Source of the DNA: Martelella mediterranea DSM 17316
GTDB taxonomy: Bacteria; Pseudomonadota; Alphaproteobacteria; Rhizobiales; Rhizobiaceae
Direction of reading: 5' to 3'
Length of the DNA stretch: 64,000 bases
Assembly: GCF_002043005.1 (NCBI RefSeq)
Contig: NZ_CP020332.1
Coordinates: 62,001-126,000, forward strand
A program made the position numbers and the translations under genes. The notes under the pieces were generated by a model. The model saw only the letters and a list, made by a program, of their open reading frames with translations, did no database searches and was not told where the DNA came from. Below, piece by piece: positions 41,794 to 51,752 of this stretch (its first letter is position 1; every line of letters begins with the position of its first letter).

Positions 41794-42336
41794 ATGGATA
41801 GCTTTGTCCAGCTTCTGGAGCGCGGTGTCGCGATCATTGCCCCCTTGCAGGCGTTGGTCGCAGGCACCTGCTTTTTGGTGGGGCTTGTCTTCGTCGCGCG
41901 CTCGATCGTCGGCATGGCTTCAGCCCACGAGCTCCGTAGTATTGGGGGCGCGGCATCTGGCTCATACACCGGTCCGCTGGTCCTGTTCTTCGTCGGCTCA
42001 CTTCTGATTTCGCTATCGACGGTCATCGGGGCATTCCTGATGAGCTTCTTCCTGCAATCCGAGAGCGTGTCTGCGGAACAGGTATTCACCTACGCGCCCG
42101 AAATCACCAAGCCGCTTTCCGCTGAAATGAGCCAGAGAGCCGTTATTGCTCTCGTTCGCTTCGCGCAATTCATCGGCCTTCTCGGATTTGTGCGGGGTCT
42201 GTTCCTGCTCGCCCGCGCCGGCAACGGCGGACAAGTCGGCGACACGGGACGCGGGATTGTCCATCTCGTCGCAGGGACGTTGGCGATCAACATCGTCGTT
42301 ATCCTGCAGATGCTTGAAAAACTTCTGGTCAAATAA
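41794..42336 (+). CDS. DotE/IcmC-like (TraQ-like) polytopic membrane protein
   Basis: 180 aa with four hydrophobic segments: ALVAGTCFLVGLVFVARSIV, LVLFFVGSLLISLSTVIGAF, FIGLLGFVRGLFLLARAG and HLVAGTLAINIVVILQ. The final HLVAGTLAINIV resembles the conserved end of the IcmC/DotE and DotV families (recalled, not searched). It is an inner-membrane component between the DotF-like and IcmD-like genes, as in IncI traP-traQ-traR. Confidence 0.72.
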   Translation: MDSFVQLLERGVAIIAPLQALVAGTCFLVGLVFVARSIVGMASAHELRSIGGAASGSYTGPLVLFFVGSLLISLSTVIGAFLMSFFLQSESVSAEQVFTYAPEITKPLSAEMSQRAVIALVRFAQFIGLLGFVRGLFLLARAGNGGQVGDTGRGIVHLVAGTLAINIVVILQMLEKLLVK

Positions 42337-42350
42337 AAAGGAGAGACCAA

Positions 42351-42725
42351 ATGCAGAGAAAGTGCACCGGCCTGCTGACATTTTCCGGCTTTTATCTGGC
42401 CATGCTTGGGCCAGTGATGGCGCAACAATCGCTGGGCGATCTAGCCAGCAATTTTTCGACGACCACACTTGGCCCATGGGCCGACCTTCTCGGCTCCATC
42501 GCCTTCTTCGGCGGCCTTTTGTGCATCATCATCGGCATTGTGAAACTCGTCTCGAACTCCAGGAATCCGCATCAACAGCATTCCCCGATGTCGATGCTCA
42601 TCTGGTTTCTCGCCGGCGCACTGTTGATCGGCTTGCCGGCCTGGGCTGGCGTTGGTGTCACGAGCTTCCTCGGCTCGGGTGCGGATACCTCGACCATCGA
42701 TGGAACGCTGAGAAGCATCAACTGA
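42351..42725 (+). CDS. IcmD/DotP (TraR)-like membrane protein
   Basis: 124 aa. A signal peptide (YLAMLGPVMAQQ) is followed by two hydrophobic helices (GSIAFFGGLLCIIIGIVKLV and SMLIWFLAGALLIGLPAWAG) and a short tail, a layout like IcmD/DotP. It starts 14 bp after the previous gene with an AAAAGGAGAG ribosome site and ends one base before icmB. Confidence 0.72.
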   Translation: MQRKCTGLLTFSGFYLAMLGPVMAQQSLGDLASNFSTTTLGPWADLLGSIAFFGGLLCIIIGIVKLVSNSRNPHQQHSPMSMLIWFLAGALLIGLPAWAGVGVTSFLGSGADTSTIDGTLRSIN

Positions 42726-42726
42726 T

Positions 42727-45700
42727 ATGGCACGTTTCGGCGAAACCCTCGACTACATCGCAGCGGCCTTGAGCCGCTCGGTCTTCCGCAAGTCGCTGGA
42801 TGGCTATTGCCGTCTGGTGACCGCGGAGGACAACGATACCCTTGTCGCCGACGACGGGTCGCTGGTGAGTGTCTTTGCGCTCGAAGGGTTCCGCTCGCTG
42901 GCCGGTGAAACGGAAGTGTCGCAGACAGTCGAACAGCTGCGACGCACGATCACACCCTATTTTGCCTCTCCCGGATGCGCCCTGCAATTCTGGTTCGGCC
43001 ATTCGCCGGATCTCGGCGCATCTGAAATCGACATGGCATTAAGCTCGATAGGGCGCGTCGCCCATGACAGCGGGCTTGACGTTGGCGACTTGATTGACGA
43101 GCGCCGTAGGATTTTGCCGCGAAAGCTGACCGGAGAACGTTCTTATCTGGCGGTGTGGTCACGCCCCTCCAACCTGACAAAGAACGAGATCAAGGCGGGG
43201 CAGGCGGCGAGGAGGAAAAACCTCTCAGGCGCGCCCTCAATGCGACAATCGCAATGGCCCGATGCTGCTCTGGAAGCACTCAGAACACGTCACAGGTCGG
43301 TCTCGGATGCGCTTTTGCGCGAATTTGCGCTGGTCGGCATCGAAATGGAGCGCTTGGATGCGCGTACCGCCATCACAGCCGCAAGAGGCGTTCTCTATCC
43401 CGAGTTTCTGCACGCATCACCAAGTTGGTCTCCTGTTCTGCCAGGAGACATGATGCGAAAGAAAATGCCGTCCACGAATGCCGAACTGAAGAAGGGCGAT
43501 ATTTCCAATCTTACCTGGCCGGCGCTTTCTCGCCAGTTGCTGACCGAAAGCGCGACGATCGTCGATCAGTCGACGGTTGAAATCGGCAACAGCGTCTTCT
43601 CGGGATTTGACTTGTCCTTGCCCCCTGAAATCGTTGTTTCGTTCAACGATCTTGTGCGGCGGGTTCTCGACAGCAAAGACAGGATTTCCTGGCGCACCTC
43701 GATGCTGACCGAAGCAGGCGGCTATCAGGGGCAGATCTTCAAAGAACAATATGCGCGGCTGTTCACCTGGACCGCGCCGTCGCGCAACCGGCGTATCGTA
43801 CAGGCGTTCGATGCCTTGCGCGAAGCCGACGGCATCGACGATACGGCCGTTCGCTTCCGTGTCTCCTTTGCGGCCTGGGCTCCGAAAACGCACAAGGACG
43901 TGCTCATGAGACAGGTTGCCAATCTACGGCGCGCTGTCGAGCGCTGGGGATCAGCGCAAACCGATGCGCTGATTGGCGATCCCGTCGAGAACGTCATGTC
44001 GTCGGCGCTCGCGATGAACTGCGCGTCGACCGCGCCGCCTATGGCGGCGAGCCTGTCACACGCGCTGGCGATGAGCCCGATTTCGCGCCCGGCGAAATGC
44101 TGGGACCATGGTGCTGTGCTGTTCAGAACTTCGGACGGAAAGCTGTGGCCCTATCAGCCGGGATCATCCAAGCAAACTTCATGGGTCGACGTTATCGTCG
44201 GAACGCCGGGCTCCGGCAAGTCGGTCCTGCTGAACTCGATGAACCTTGGCGTGGCGCTGTCACCGCAAAGTGGCCAGTCAGATGATGGTAGCGGATTGTT
44301 GCCACGCATTTCGATCATCGATGTCGGCCCGTCCTCGGCCGGATTGATTTCGCTCCTGCGTGACAGCCTGCCGGCGAACCGGCGTCACGAGGTCGTCTAT
44401 CACCGGCTCCGGATGGAAGAACAGTATTCGGTCAATCCGTTCGACACCCAGCTCGCATTGCGGTTTCCTCTGGCTCACGAGCGCGGATACCTCGTCAATC
44501 TTGTGACCTTGCTGTGCACGCCGGACGGGGCTGAATCGGCCTATGACGGTATTTCCGCGCTGGCAGCAAGCTGCATTAACGAAGCCTATGAGCGGTTTTC
44601 GGATGACCGGGAGCCGAAGAAATACGTGCCATCGGAAAGTTATGAAGTCGACGCCGCTCTCGGTGAGGTCGGCTATGTAGCCGACCAGTCCTCGACCTGG
44701 TGGGAGGTGACCGACGTTCTGATGGAAAACGGTCGACGGCATGAGGCTGCACTGGCGCAGCGCTTTGCCGTTCCGACGCTGTCCGATCTCATCTTGGTAT
44801 CGAACTCCGAGACAGTTCGAGAACCCTTCCGAGAAATGGTGACGCGCACCCAGGAGCCGGTGCTTAAAGCGTTTCAGCGCATGGTCAGCTCCGCGACCAA
44901 GGACTTTCCCATCCTCGCTCGCCCGACGCGTTTCGATGTCTCCGGCGCGCGCATCATAGCCTTTGATCTGTCGGACGTGACAGCGACGGTCGGACCGCAA
45001 GCAAAACGACATACCGCCATCATGTATATGCTGGCCCACCATGCCGTCACCTCTGACTTCTGGTTGGACGAAGACGAGTTGCGGGGCCTGAAGGCACCGC
45101 AAGTCTACATCGACTACCATCTGCGCCGTTGGAAAAATAACCGTCAGATGCACAAACGACTGTGCTTTGACGAGTACCACATGACTGGTGGGCTCGGTAT
45201 TCGCCAGCAGGTCATCAATGACGTTCGAGTGTGCCGGAAAGCTGGTGTTCAGATCGCCTTGGCATCGCAGCTGATGGATGACTTCGATGAGGCCATTCAG
45301 AAGCTCGTCACCAATATTTGGTTCTGCAACGTGCCGACCGAAAACGCGATTTCAGAGGTCTCCGAAACCTACAATCTTTCAGCCTCTGCTCGATCGATCC
45401 TCCGAACGCTCCATGGCCCCGTCCCAGGCGAGGGCGCTCCGGTCATGGCTTATCTGACCCTTAAGAGCGGTGTTTACACCCAATATCTGATCAATGAACT
45501 CGGCCCGATCGAGCTATGGGCGCTGTCCACGACATCCGAGGACACGGCCCTGCGGTCCATGCTCTATGACCGTCTCGGCTCGAAGCGCGCGCGCACCATT
45601 CTGGCCGCCCGGTTTCCCGACGGGTCCGCAAAGGCAACGATCGAACGCCGGCTCGGTGAGTTGGAAGATCGGGGTGTTGCCGTTGACGAGGGCAAGAGAG

Positions 45701-45753
45701 GCGATGTCATCCGCGATCTCGCAGATCAAATTGTGAAGGAGGCAGTAGCATGA
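42727..45753 (+). CDS. icmB: IcmB/DotO (TraU) ATPase
   Basis: 1008 aa, full length for IcmB. A long N-terminal domain is followed by a VirB4-like RecA ATPase: Walker A IVGTPGSGKSVLLNSMNLG at about residue 493, Walker B KRLCFDEYHMTGGLG at about 813, and the motif GVQIALASQLMDDFDEAIQK. It energises the I-type secretion machine. Its stop overlaps the next start (ATGA at 45750). Confidence 0.95.
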   Translation: MARFGETLDYIAAALSRSVFRKSLDGYCRLVTAEDNDTLVADDGSLVSVFALEGFRSLAGETEVSQTVEQLRRTITPYFASPGCALQFWFGHSPDLGASEIDMALSSIGRVAHDSGLDVGDLIDERRRILPRKLTGERSYLAVWSRPSNLTKNEIKAGQAARRKNLSGAPSMRQSQWPDAALEALRTRHRSVSDALLREFALVGIEMERLDARTAITAARGVLYPEFLHASPSWSPVLPGDMMRKKMPSTNAELKKGDISNLTWPALSRQLLTESATIVDQSTVEIGNSVFSGFDLSLPPEIVVSFNDLVRRVLDSKDRISWRTSMLTEAGGYQGQIFKEQYARLFTWTAPSRNRRIVQAFDALREADGIDDTAVRFRVSFAAWAPKTHKDVLMRQVANLRRAVERWGSAQTDALIGDPVENVMSSALAMNCASTAPPMAASLSHALAMSPISRPAKCWDHGAVLFRTSDGKLWPYQPGSSKQTSWVDVIVGTPGSGKSVLLNSMNLGVALSPQSGQSDDGSGLLPRISIIDVGPSSAGLISLLRDSLPANRRHEVVYHRLRMEEQYSVNPFDTQLALRFPLAHERGYLVNLVTLLCTPDGAESAYDGISALAASCINEAYERFSDDREPKKYVPSESYEVDAALGEVGYVADQSSTWWEVTDVLMENGRRHEAALAQRFAVPTLSDLILVSNSETVREPFREMVTRTQEPVLKAFQRMVSSATKDFPILARPTRFDVSGARIIAFDLSDVTATVGPQAKRHTAIMYMLAHHAVTSDFWLDEDELRGLKAPQVYIDYHLRRWKNNRQMHKRLCFDEYHMTGGLGIRQQVINDVRVCRKAGVQIALASQLMDDFDEAIQKLVTNIWFCNVPTENAISEVSETYNLSASARSILRTLHGPVPGEGAPVMAYLTLKSGVYTQYLINELGPIELWALSTTSEDTALRSMLYDRLGSKRARTILAARFPDGSAKATIERRLGELEDRGVAVDEGKRGDVIRDLADQIVKEAVA

Positions 45754-46586
45754 GTTTTCGAAACGCAGCCTTGGCGCTTCTGTTGTCGTCATCGGCAGCT
45801 GTCGCGCAAGATACGGATGTAGCGACCAAATACATCACCTTCAACGATGTGGATGCGGATGCGACACAGGTCGCTCGCAAGATGTATGGGCGCTTCTATC
45901 GCATGGTCGAGGCCGAGCGCGTCTGGCTGGAAGAGCCGACCGAAAGCTATGACCAGATGGTGGTGCGCCTCGGCGACAACCGCAAATGCGATCCAAACTG
46001 CGGCGTTGTTGCTCTTTATTACATCGAGCCGGACGCAATGTGGCTTGAAGTCTGGCGGGGCCTTGGCGATGCGGTTGGTATTGGAGACGTCGGCATGGAT
46101 GGCATTCGCTCCATCCATGCCGACGACGGTCGTGTTTGGAAATGGTTCAGCACGTCCTACTCGCCCCAGGTACTAGGTGATGTTTACGAGTCCCGCGTTG
46201 CCAAGGAAGATGAGAAGCGCGCCGCCTATGGCGTCCTGAATGCTCGATCGGCGCCTCCCGAGGGCGTCGAGCCGCCTGAGTTTCTCGCATTTGACGTGGA
46301 CCTGAAGAGCGGCGACGAAACCGTCATTACAGCGCGTTCCCTTTACTATTGCGGCAACGGTCCTTGCCCACTGATTGTCCTCGACGGCGATAACAAGGCG
46401 ATCGCCAACTTCCGGACCTATGCCGAGGATTTCGCTCTCGAGCCAGATCGCGACGAGGAAGGTTACCGCCTGATCGAATTGTCGATCGACGACGGCATCG
46501 GTGTTTACAGCGTCGGCAGTGGTGAACGGGTCAAGACAATCGGTCTTATGCCTGTCCTGGAGGCTGGTCGGGAGAAGCCGCTATGA
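45750..46586 (+). CDS. Periplasmic protein of the dot/icm operon, unknown function
   Basis: 278 aa with a short signal peptide (LALLLSSSAAVAQD). It contains ARKMYGRFYRMVEAERVWLE, a Cys pair (KCDPNC), a later CGNGPC that may form disulfides, and a beta-rich C-terminus. It is coupled to icmB by an ATGA overlap and to the next gene in the same way. I do not recognise a named family. Confidence 0.75.
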   Translation: MSFRNAALALLLSSSAAVAQDTDVATKYITFNDVDADATQVARKMYGRFYRMVEAERVWLEEPTESYDQMVVRLGDNRKCDPNCGVVALYYIEPDAMWLEVWRGLGDAVGIGDVGMDGIRSIHADDGRVWKWFSTSYSPQVLGDVYESRVAKEDEKRAAYGVLNARSAPPEGVEPPEFLAFDVDLKSGDETVITARSLYYCGNGPCPLIVLDGDNKAIANFRTYAEDFALEPDRDEEGYRLIELSIDDGIGVYSVGSGERVKTIGLMPVLEAGREKPL

Positions 46587-47302
46587 AACAGGTTATCTTA
46601 TGCTTATCCGCTTTTTCGCTCGGACTGGCATCGGTAGCGGCACATGCGGGATATCTGGATGCTCTCAAGGGACATGAGGGGGGCGACAGCTACTCGGTCA
46701 TCAATAAGAAGGGCACCGCGCTCGGCAAGTACCAGATCACGGCCGGTACGTGGGCCACGCTCGGATATACCCAGGGATCTGGTGGCAACTGGTCTAACTA
46801 CACCTTCACAGACAAGGCCCGTGCAGCCGGCGTCTCGTCGCTCGACGATCTCCGGTATTCCGAAGCCGGCAAGGCACTGCAAGAGCGTGCCGTGAACGAG
46901 CTGACAATCAGCAACTGGAATTCAATGAGTTCCCAAACACGCGGGCTGGTAGGTCAGACAGTGAATGGCGTGCAGATCACACAGGAAAGCCTTCTGGACG
47001 CGGCGCATTTTCTTGGCTCCGGCGCCCTGAATGATTGGGTCGCAAGCGGTTTTGATCCCAACGCGCTACCCGAGAGCTATCTCGCGGCCAACAGCCTGTC
47101 CTCCTACGCGGAGCTGCAGGATCTCATCCTGAAGCGCATGGCATCCATCAACGGCAATTCATACGACGGCTTCGGATACACGAACAGCTATTCCGTCGGG
47201 GGAATGTATGGCGCGACCAGCGACTTTCCCGGTTTTGGATCAAAGCGGCCCGTTCTCATTCAGGAAGTGCCGCCATATCAGGGAGAAAAGAAAACGCTAT
47301 GA
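46583..47302 (+). CDS. Lysozyme-like peptidoglycan hydrolase of the dot/icm operon
   Basis: 239 aa with signal peptide (AFSLGLASVAAHAGYL). The segment LDALKGHEGGDSYSVINKKG then TALGKYQITAGTWATLGY resembles lysozyme/transglycosylase folds, with Glu in KGHEGG as the likely catalytic acid and KYQITAGTW as the substrate-groove motif. The place in the operon supports local wall opening for the transfer channel. Enzymatic activity is inferred. Confidence 0.72.
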   Translation: MKQVILCLSAFSLGLASVAAHAGYLDALKGHEGGDSYSVINKKGTALGKYQITAGTWATLGYTQGSGGNWSNYTFTDKARAAGVSSLDDLRYSEAGKALQERAVNELTISNWNSMSSQTRGLVGQTVNGVQITQESLLDAAHFLGSGALNDWVASGFDPNALPESYLAANSLSSYAELQDLILKRMASINGNSYDGFGYTNSYSVGGMYGATSDFPGFGSKRPVLIQEVPPYQGEKKTL

Positions 47303-47892
47303 AGAAGCTTGTATTGTTTTTTGCACCTGCCCTGATGCTGCACGCGGGATTGACCCATGCCGCAGAGGGAACCGACCAGATCGAACAGCTATTCGATTCC
47401 ATGCTCGGCGGCCAAAGCGGCGCATGTACTGACACCGTTAAAATCAGTTTGACCGACGCTATCCGCGCAGGAATCGACACTGAGGTGGCGCGAAAGGAAG
47501 CGGCGCTTCAACAGCCGAAGCCCGTTGATGGCCTTGGTTGCCTGGACAACCTCATGAATCTCGACCTGGATATCGCCATTCAGGTTCCTGACGTGCAGGG
47601 CCTGTTCGATTCTGCATTGTCCAACGCAGAACAACAAATCTGCTCCTTTGCACAAGAAGCCTGGGACAAGGCCACGGAGCCCCTGACATCGGCGCTTCAG
47701 CTGCCGTCCTTCGACGGCATCTCGGTAGACAGCTTTACCGGCGGTTCCAGTGACGTGCTCGATTTCGGGTCCGTCAACATGGGCCTGTCACAGGGCGGCG
47801 ATTATGGCGGCGACGCGGGCGTGAGAGATGCTGGCGCGAATTCGTTGCTGCGCGATACCTATCAGAAGCTCTATGGCACCGGAGGACAGTGA
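47299..47892 (+). CDS. Secreted protein of the dot/icm operon, unknown function
   Basis: 197 aa with signal peptide (FFAPALMLHAGLTHAAEG). The mature protein holds four Cys (GACTDT, LGCLDN, QICSF) and a Gly/Ser/Asp-rich C-terminus. Overlaps of four bases on both sides show translational coupling. No family recognised; position matches the variable traV/traW region of IncI. Confidence 0.72.
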   Translation: MKKLVLFFAPALMLHAGLTHAAEGTDQIEQLFDSMLGGQSGACTDTVKISLTDAIRAGIDTEVARKEAALQQPKPVDGLGCLDNLMNLDLDIAIQVPDVQGLFDSALSNAEQQICSFAQEAWDKATEPLTSALQLPSFDGISVDSFTGGSSDVLDFGSVNMGLSQGGDYGGDAGVRDAGANSLLRDTYQKLYGTGGQ

Positions 47893-49001
47893 TGAAACAC
47901 CTGATTTATGGCTTGTTGGTTTCGGTTGCGAGTGTCGGACTGGCTCAGACGGCTGAAGCGGCCTGCTCCTGCGGTGGCGTGCGCAATATCGTTGCCCAAT
48001 ACAGCAACAAGACAATCCAGGACGTCAACGACCATACGACGGATGTCGGTCAGCAGATAGCGGATACTATCCTGAAAGGGGTCGCACAGCTGAGTGCCTA
48101 TTCTGATCGATCCGTCGAAGCGCAAAAGCGCATCGAGGACGCAGCACAGTTGAATGACACGCTGCGGGCGCGTCAGGAGGCCCGCGGCCAGGCTGAGAGC
48201 GGTCGCTACGATCCGGCAGCCTCGGCCTGCTTCGACCTTTCCGGGCTGATGCAATTTGGCGGCGGAACTGCTTCCTATGGCGTCGGCGGGACAGACGTCT
48301 CCAATCTTTCGCGCAATCGCTCGCGTGGCAACGGTGCTGAGGGACAGGCAGTCTCCCAGGGCGGGCTTGCGATCGCCAATGCGATTATCAAAGACCGGGA
48401 CGAGCTGGAAGATGTTGGCGGGTTCAAAGATCCGACGTCTGACATTCGTTTCTTGACCGATGCGCAGACGTTGGACACGTCCGAAGGTAAGGTCGCTCAG
48501 GCATATGCGCGCATGGTCAACAATATGGTTGACCCGATCCCGGCAAAGCCAATTACGGAAGGCGAAGCGAAAACGCCGGCCGGCAAGGCGCAGATGGCGG
48601 CGCGTCAGGTCGATGCGACACGTCGCTCAGCCTCTCACGCCATTCTTTCCTACCTTGGCGATCTGAGCGCGCCGACCGGCAGCAGCGAGCTCGCCGAATG
48701 GGCCAAAAAGGCCGCGCCGACCAACTATCCCTATGAGATTGGAGACAAGGTTTCGAAGCTTCAGGCTTTGGATATTTTCGTTGAAAGTCGCTTCCCGAAT
48801 CCGGAATGGCATCAGGCCGTTGCCAAGATGTCACCAGAAGCCGTTGAACGCGAAAACCTTCTGACCAATGCCCTGCAGCTCTACGTCTCATGGGAGCGTT
48901 TCGGTCTCGAACGGCGACAGGCGGCCGCTCTGTCTGCACTGCTCGCTCTTCAGCTTGACGATCGCGACAGCAGGACAACCGTAATCCCGGTGAACGACTG
49001 A
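47892..49001 (+). CDS. IcmX/TraW-like periplasmic protein
   Basis: 369 aa from ATG 47892 (TGATG overlap with the preceding stop; ribosome site GGAGGACAG). Signal peptide (LVSVASVGLAQTAEAACSCG) followed by a helical, Ala-rich body with a central YDPAASACFDLSG region. Position just before the TraX/DotA-type genes fits the IcmX/TraW slot. Sequence evidence for the family is weak. Confidence 0.6.
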   Translation: MKHLIYGLLVSVASVGLAQTAEAACSCGGVRNIVAQYSNKTIQDVNDHTTDVGQQIADTILKGVAQLSAYSDRSVEAQKRIEDAAQLNDTLRARQEARGQAESGRYDPAASACFDLSGLMQFGGGTASYGVGGTDVSNLSRNRSRGNGAEGQAVSQGGLAIANAIIKDRDELEDVGGFKDPTSDIRFLTDAQTLDTSEGKVAQAYARMVNNMVDPIPAKPITEGEAKTPAGKAQMAARQVDATRRSASHAILSYLGDLSAPTGSSELAEWAKKAAPTNYPYEIGDKVSKLQALDIFVESRFPNPEWHQAVAKMSPEAVERENLLTNALQLYVSWERFGLERRQAAALSALLALQLDDRDSRTTVIPVND

Positions 49002-49516
49002 TGAAAAGACGGCGGAACCGACAGGATGATCCGCACAAGACTGGCTGGCTTGCCCGACGCGGCGGCATGCACCAGCTTGCCTTCATCGTCACGTCCGGGT
49101 TTTCGGTCGGCATGGCGGCATGGGATATTATCGCCAGCACGATGCGACCGAAGCGCTATTCGCGTGACAGGTTCTTCAAGACGGACGAAGACGGCGGCAT
49201 CTCCCGCTTCAAGGCCCAGACATCTGGAATGAGCCAAAAGGAAATCGACGACGATGCCCGCGCCTGGCTACGGGAGCGAACGGTTTACACGATCATCGCG
49301 TTTCTTTGTCTCGCTGCGATCCCGGCCATGTTTGCCTTCGGCATCTTCAGCATTTTCACGCTCATAGCACTCATCGTTTTGGCACTTTTGTTAGCGGCCA
49401 AGGCCATGAAAGCTGACTTTGCCTACTGGCAAATCCGACAGGGCCGTTTCGGCCCCTTTGCGGACTACCTCCAGCACCGTCTTCCTTACGACATGCAGAT
49501 AATCAGGAAGGATTGA
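49001..49516 (+). CDS. Membrane protein of the dot/icm operon (TraX position)
   Basis: 171 aa. A basic N-terminus is followed by one hydrophobic stretch near residues 25-45 and a strong pair at about 95-130 (IIAFLCLAAIPAMFAFGIFS, then IFTLIALIVLALLLAAKAM). The end is FADYLQHRLPYDMQIIRKD. It overlaps the previous stop by one base and precedes DotA. No named family is certain. Confidence 0.68.
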   Translation: MKRRRNRQDDPHKTGWLARRGGMHQLAFIVTSGFSVGMAAWDIIASTMRPKRYSRDRFFKTDEDGGISRFKAQTSGMSQKEIDDDARAWLRERTVYTIIAFLCLAAIPAMFAFGIFSIFTLIALIVLALLLAAKAMKADFAYWQIRQGRFGPFADYLQHRLPYDMQIIRKD

Positions 49517-49519
49517 ACC

Positions 49520-51739
49520 TTGCGGCGATTTTTCAAAGGTCTGCCCCTGGCCTTCATCTTTACCAGCTCCGGCGCGTTCGCACAGGAAATCGATGTCGTG
49601 GACATTCTGTCCGGCGGCGGCGACGAACGGACGAACACCTATCTGAACATGATTTTTGGTCCGCTTTTTCCCGGCCCGAACGACAAAACCCTGATCTCGG
49701 TGCTGATCTCGGACTTCAATATTCTGTTCTTCGCCCTCGGCGCGATCCTGCTGGCCTACAACATTATTATCGGGACGATGGAATCGGCGCACCACGGCGA
49801 AGTCCTCGGCCGACGTCATTCATCCCTGTGGGCGCCGATCCGCACACTGGTCGCAGCAGCGCTGCTTATTCCGGTCCCTGCGACGGGTTACAATGGCGTT
49901 CAGCACGCAGCCACCTATCTGGTGCAGTTTGGCACGGGCACGGCATCGTATTTCTGGCAGAAAAGCGTGGATCTCGTCTTCAACGACCACATGCCGATCG
50001 TTGGCACGGACATGTCCCAAAAGGACGGTCAGTTCATTCAGGCTGTTTGGCGCATGGAAATGTGCCGGGCTGTCTACAACGCTGAGGCTGCAAAGGGCGG
50101 GGGCGACATTGCCGGCATTACCAAAAACTGGCGGACAACCGCCAGCGGCAGTTTGGCGCTCTCCTACGACATGCCCAACTATCGGGGTGCGTGCGGCACG
50201 ATCACGCTTCCTTCAGAAACCAAAGGTTTTCAAAGGGTCGCTGCCTCGTCGGACAAAACATACGCCGATTATGCAAAAGCCATGCGCGACGCAGTTACTC
50301 AGATCACCAACAACTATGCGCCGACGGCGGATTCGGTGGCATTGGCCGTTTCTCAAAGGCAGCCTTTGCCCGAATATAGGGGCCTTGCAGATGACCTGGC
50401 GGAATGGCGCGAGCTCCATGCCAACATCCTCAAGGACTATATCGCAACAGACAAACTTCAAAAGGATGTGCAATCCGCGGCGTCCGAAACAGAAACGATC
50501 AACATCAACGGCATCGGCGACAAGGAACAGAACATCGACCTGTCTGCCAGTCTGAAGGATGGCGGATGGCTGCAAGCGGGCTACTACTATCAGCTGATCA
50601 GCCGCTTCACCGCCGACGCTTCGGCCGTCGCGGGAGGAATTCCGCAGACAACACCCGGCGGCGCGATCGGAGCGACAGCCAATCCGAAAGGTCGGGTCGG
50701 AGAGTCTATTGCCTCGCAGTATGACGACGCCAACTGGTATCTGTTCGGTTCAGCCCAGGGAGACGCCACGAAATTCCTTGAGAGTTTCGCCGGCACCTAC
50801 AATGGTGTCGTCGAATGGTGGAACGAGAGCGTCGCCCGAAGCGATGTACGCGCCTTTACCAACGAGCGTGCAGCCTTTGCGGATTCAACGGCCGACATGA
50901 CATCCTATATGGTGTCTGCCGGCAATCTTTACGAAGCCTTCGACTTTCTGAACCCGGCTGCCAATGACGGCGACCCGATGGTGGGCCTGATCGCGGTTGG
51001 CAATCAGCTGGCGTTCTATAGCGGCGTCATCATGATTTCGCTCGCGGTACTGGCAGCGGTTCCTTTTCTTGGACAGTCCGTGATCGCGTTCGCCGGCTTC
51101 CTCGGCTGGGTGTTGAGCGGGATCTCGGTTGCCGGCTACTTCATGGCGTTTGTGCTGCCAATGATCCCGACAGTGATTTGGGTCATCGGCGTGACGGCCT
51201 TCTTCCTGTTGGTCGTTGAGATGATCTTCGCCGCACCGCTGTGGGCGATCGCTCACTTGTCGATGGAAGGCGAAGGTTTGGGCGGTCGGCAGGCCAGACG
51301 CGGATACGTCATGTTGCTGGCGCTGACGGCAACTCCGGTGCTCATGCTCTTCGGGCTTCTTGTGGGCATGATCATCTTCCGGATTGGCGGAACGCTTCTC
51401 AACGGGGGCTTCTATTATGCCATCACCGCAGCTCAGGCGCTCTCCGGTGACAGCTACACCCAAATCACCTGGTTCATCGGCATCTTTGCCATCATGGTGT
51501 TTATGCTCTTCGCATATGTCGTCATGCTGGAACGCTCTTTTGCCTTGATCGCCGAATTCCCTGGCAAGGTATTCCGACTGATCGAGCCGGATGCCGTCAG
51601 CGATCTCGACACGCATGCAGCCATGCGGACCAATGTTGCCGCCGGTGGAACCGCCGGCTCAATGGGTAGCCTGACGAGTTCTGCAGGCGGCGGCTTTAAT
51701 AGAAGAATTGCAAGTAAGACCCCTAAAACAAATGAGTAA
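49520..51739 (+). CDS. dotA: DotA/TraY polytopic membrane protein
   Basis: 739 aa starting at a TTG at 49520 with AGGAAGG upstream. Signal peptide (PLAFIFTSSGAFAQE) and the family opening TYLNMIFGPLFPGPND. Early membrane segments follow (ILFFALGAILLAYNIIIGT), then a large periplasmic loop and a cluster of C-terminal membrane segments (GVIMISLAVLAAVPFLG, FFLLVVEMIFAAPLWAIAHL and IFAIMVFMLFAYVVML). DotA/TraY is a large inner-membrane component of IVB systems, in the last position of the transfer operon as in IncI. Confidence 0.9.
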   Translation: MRRFFKGLPLAFIFTSSGAFAQEIDVVDILSGGGDERTNTYLNMIFGPLFPGPNDKTLISVLISDFNILFFALGAILLAYNIIIGTMESAHHGEVLGRRHSSLWAPIRTLVAAALLIPVPATGYNGVQHAATYLVQFGTGTASYFWQKSVDLVFNDHMPIVGTDMSQKDGQFIQAVWRMEMCRAVYNAEAAKGGGDIAGITKNWRTTASGSLALSYDMPNYRGACGTITLPSETKGFQRVAASSDKTYADYAKAMRDAVTQITNNYAPTADSVALAVSQRQPLPEYRGLADDLAEWRELHANILKDYIATDKLQKDVQSAASETETININGIGDKEQNIDLSASLKDGGWLQAGYYYQLISRFTADASAVAGGIPQTTPGGAIGATANPKGRVGESIASQYDDANWYLFGSAQGDATKFLESFAGTYNGVVEWWNESVARSDVRAFTNERAAFADSTADMTSYMVSAGNLYEAFDFLNPAANDGDPMVGLIAVGNQLAFYSGVIMISLAVLAAVPFLGQSVIAFAGFLGWVLSGISVAGYFMAFVLPMIPTVIWVIGVTAFFLLVVEMIFAAPLWAIAHLSMEGEGLGGRQARRGYVMLLALTATPVLMLFGLLVGMIIFRIGGTLLNGGFYYAITAAQALSGDSYTQITWFIGIFAIMVFMLFAYVVMLERSFALIAEFPGKVFRLIEPDAVSDLDTHAAMRTNVAAGGTAGSMGSLTSSAGGGFNRRIASKTPKTNE

Positions 51740-51752
51740 GAAAGGACAGGAA

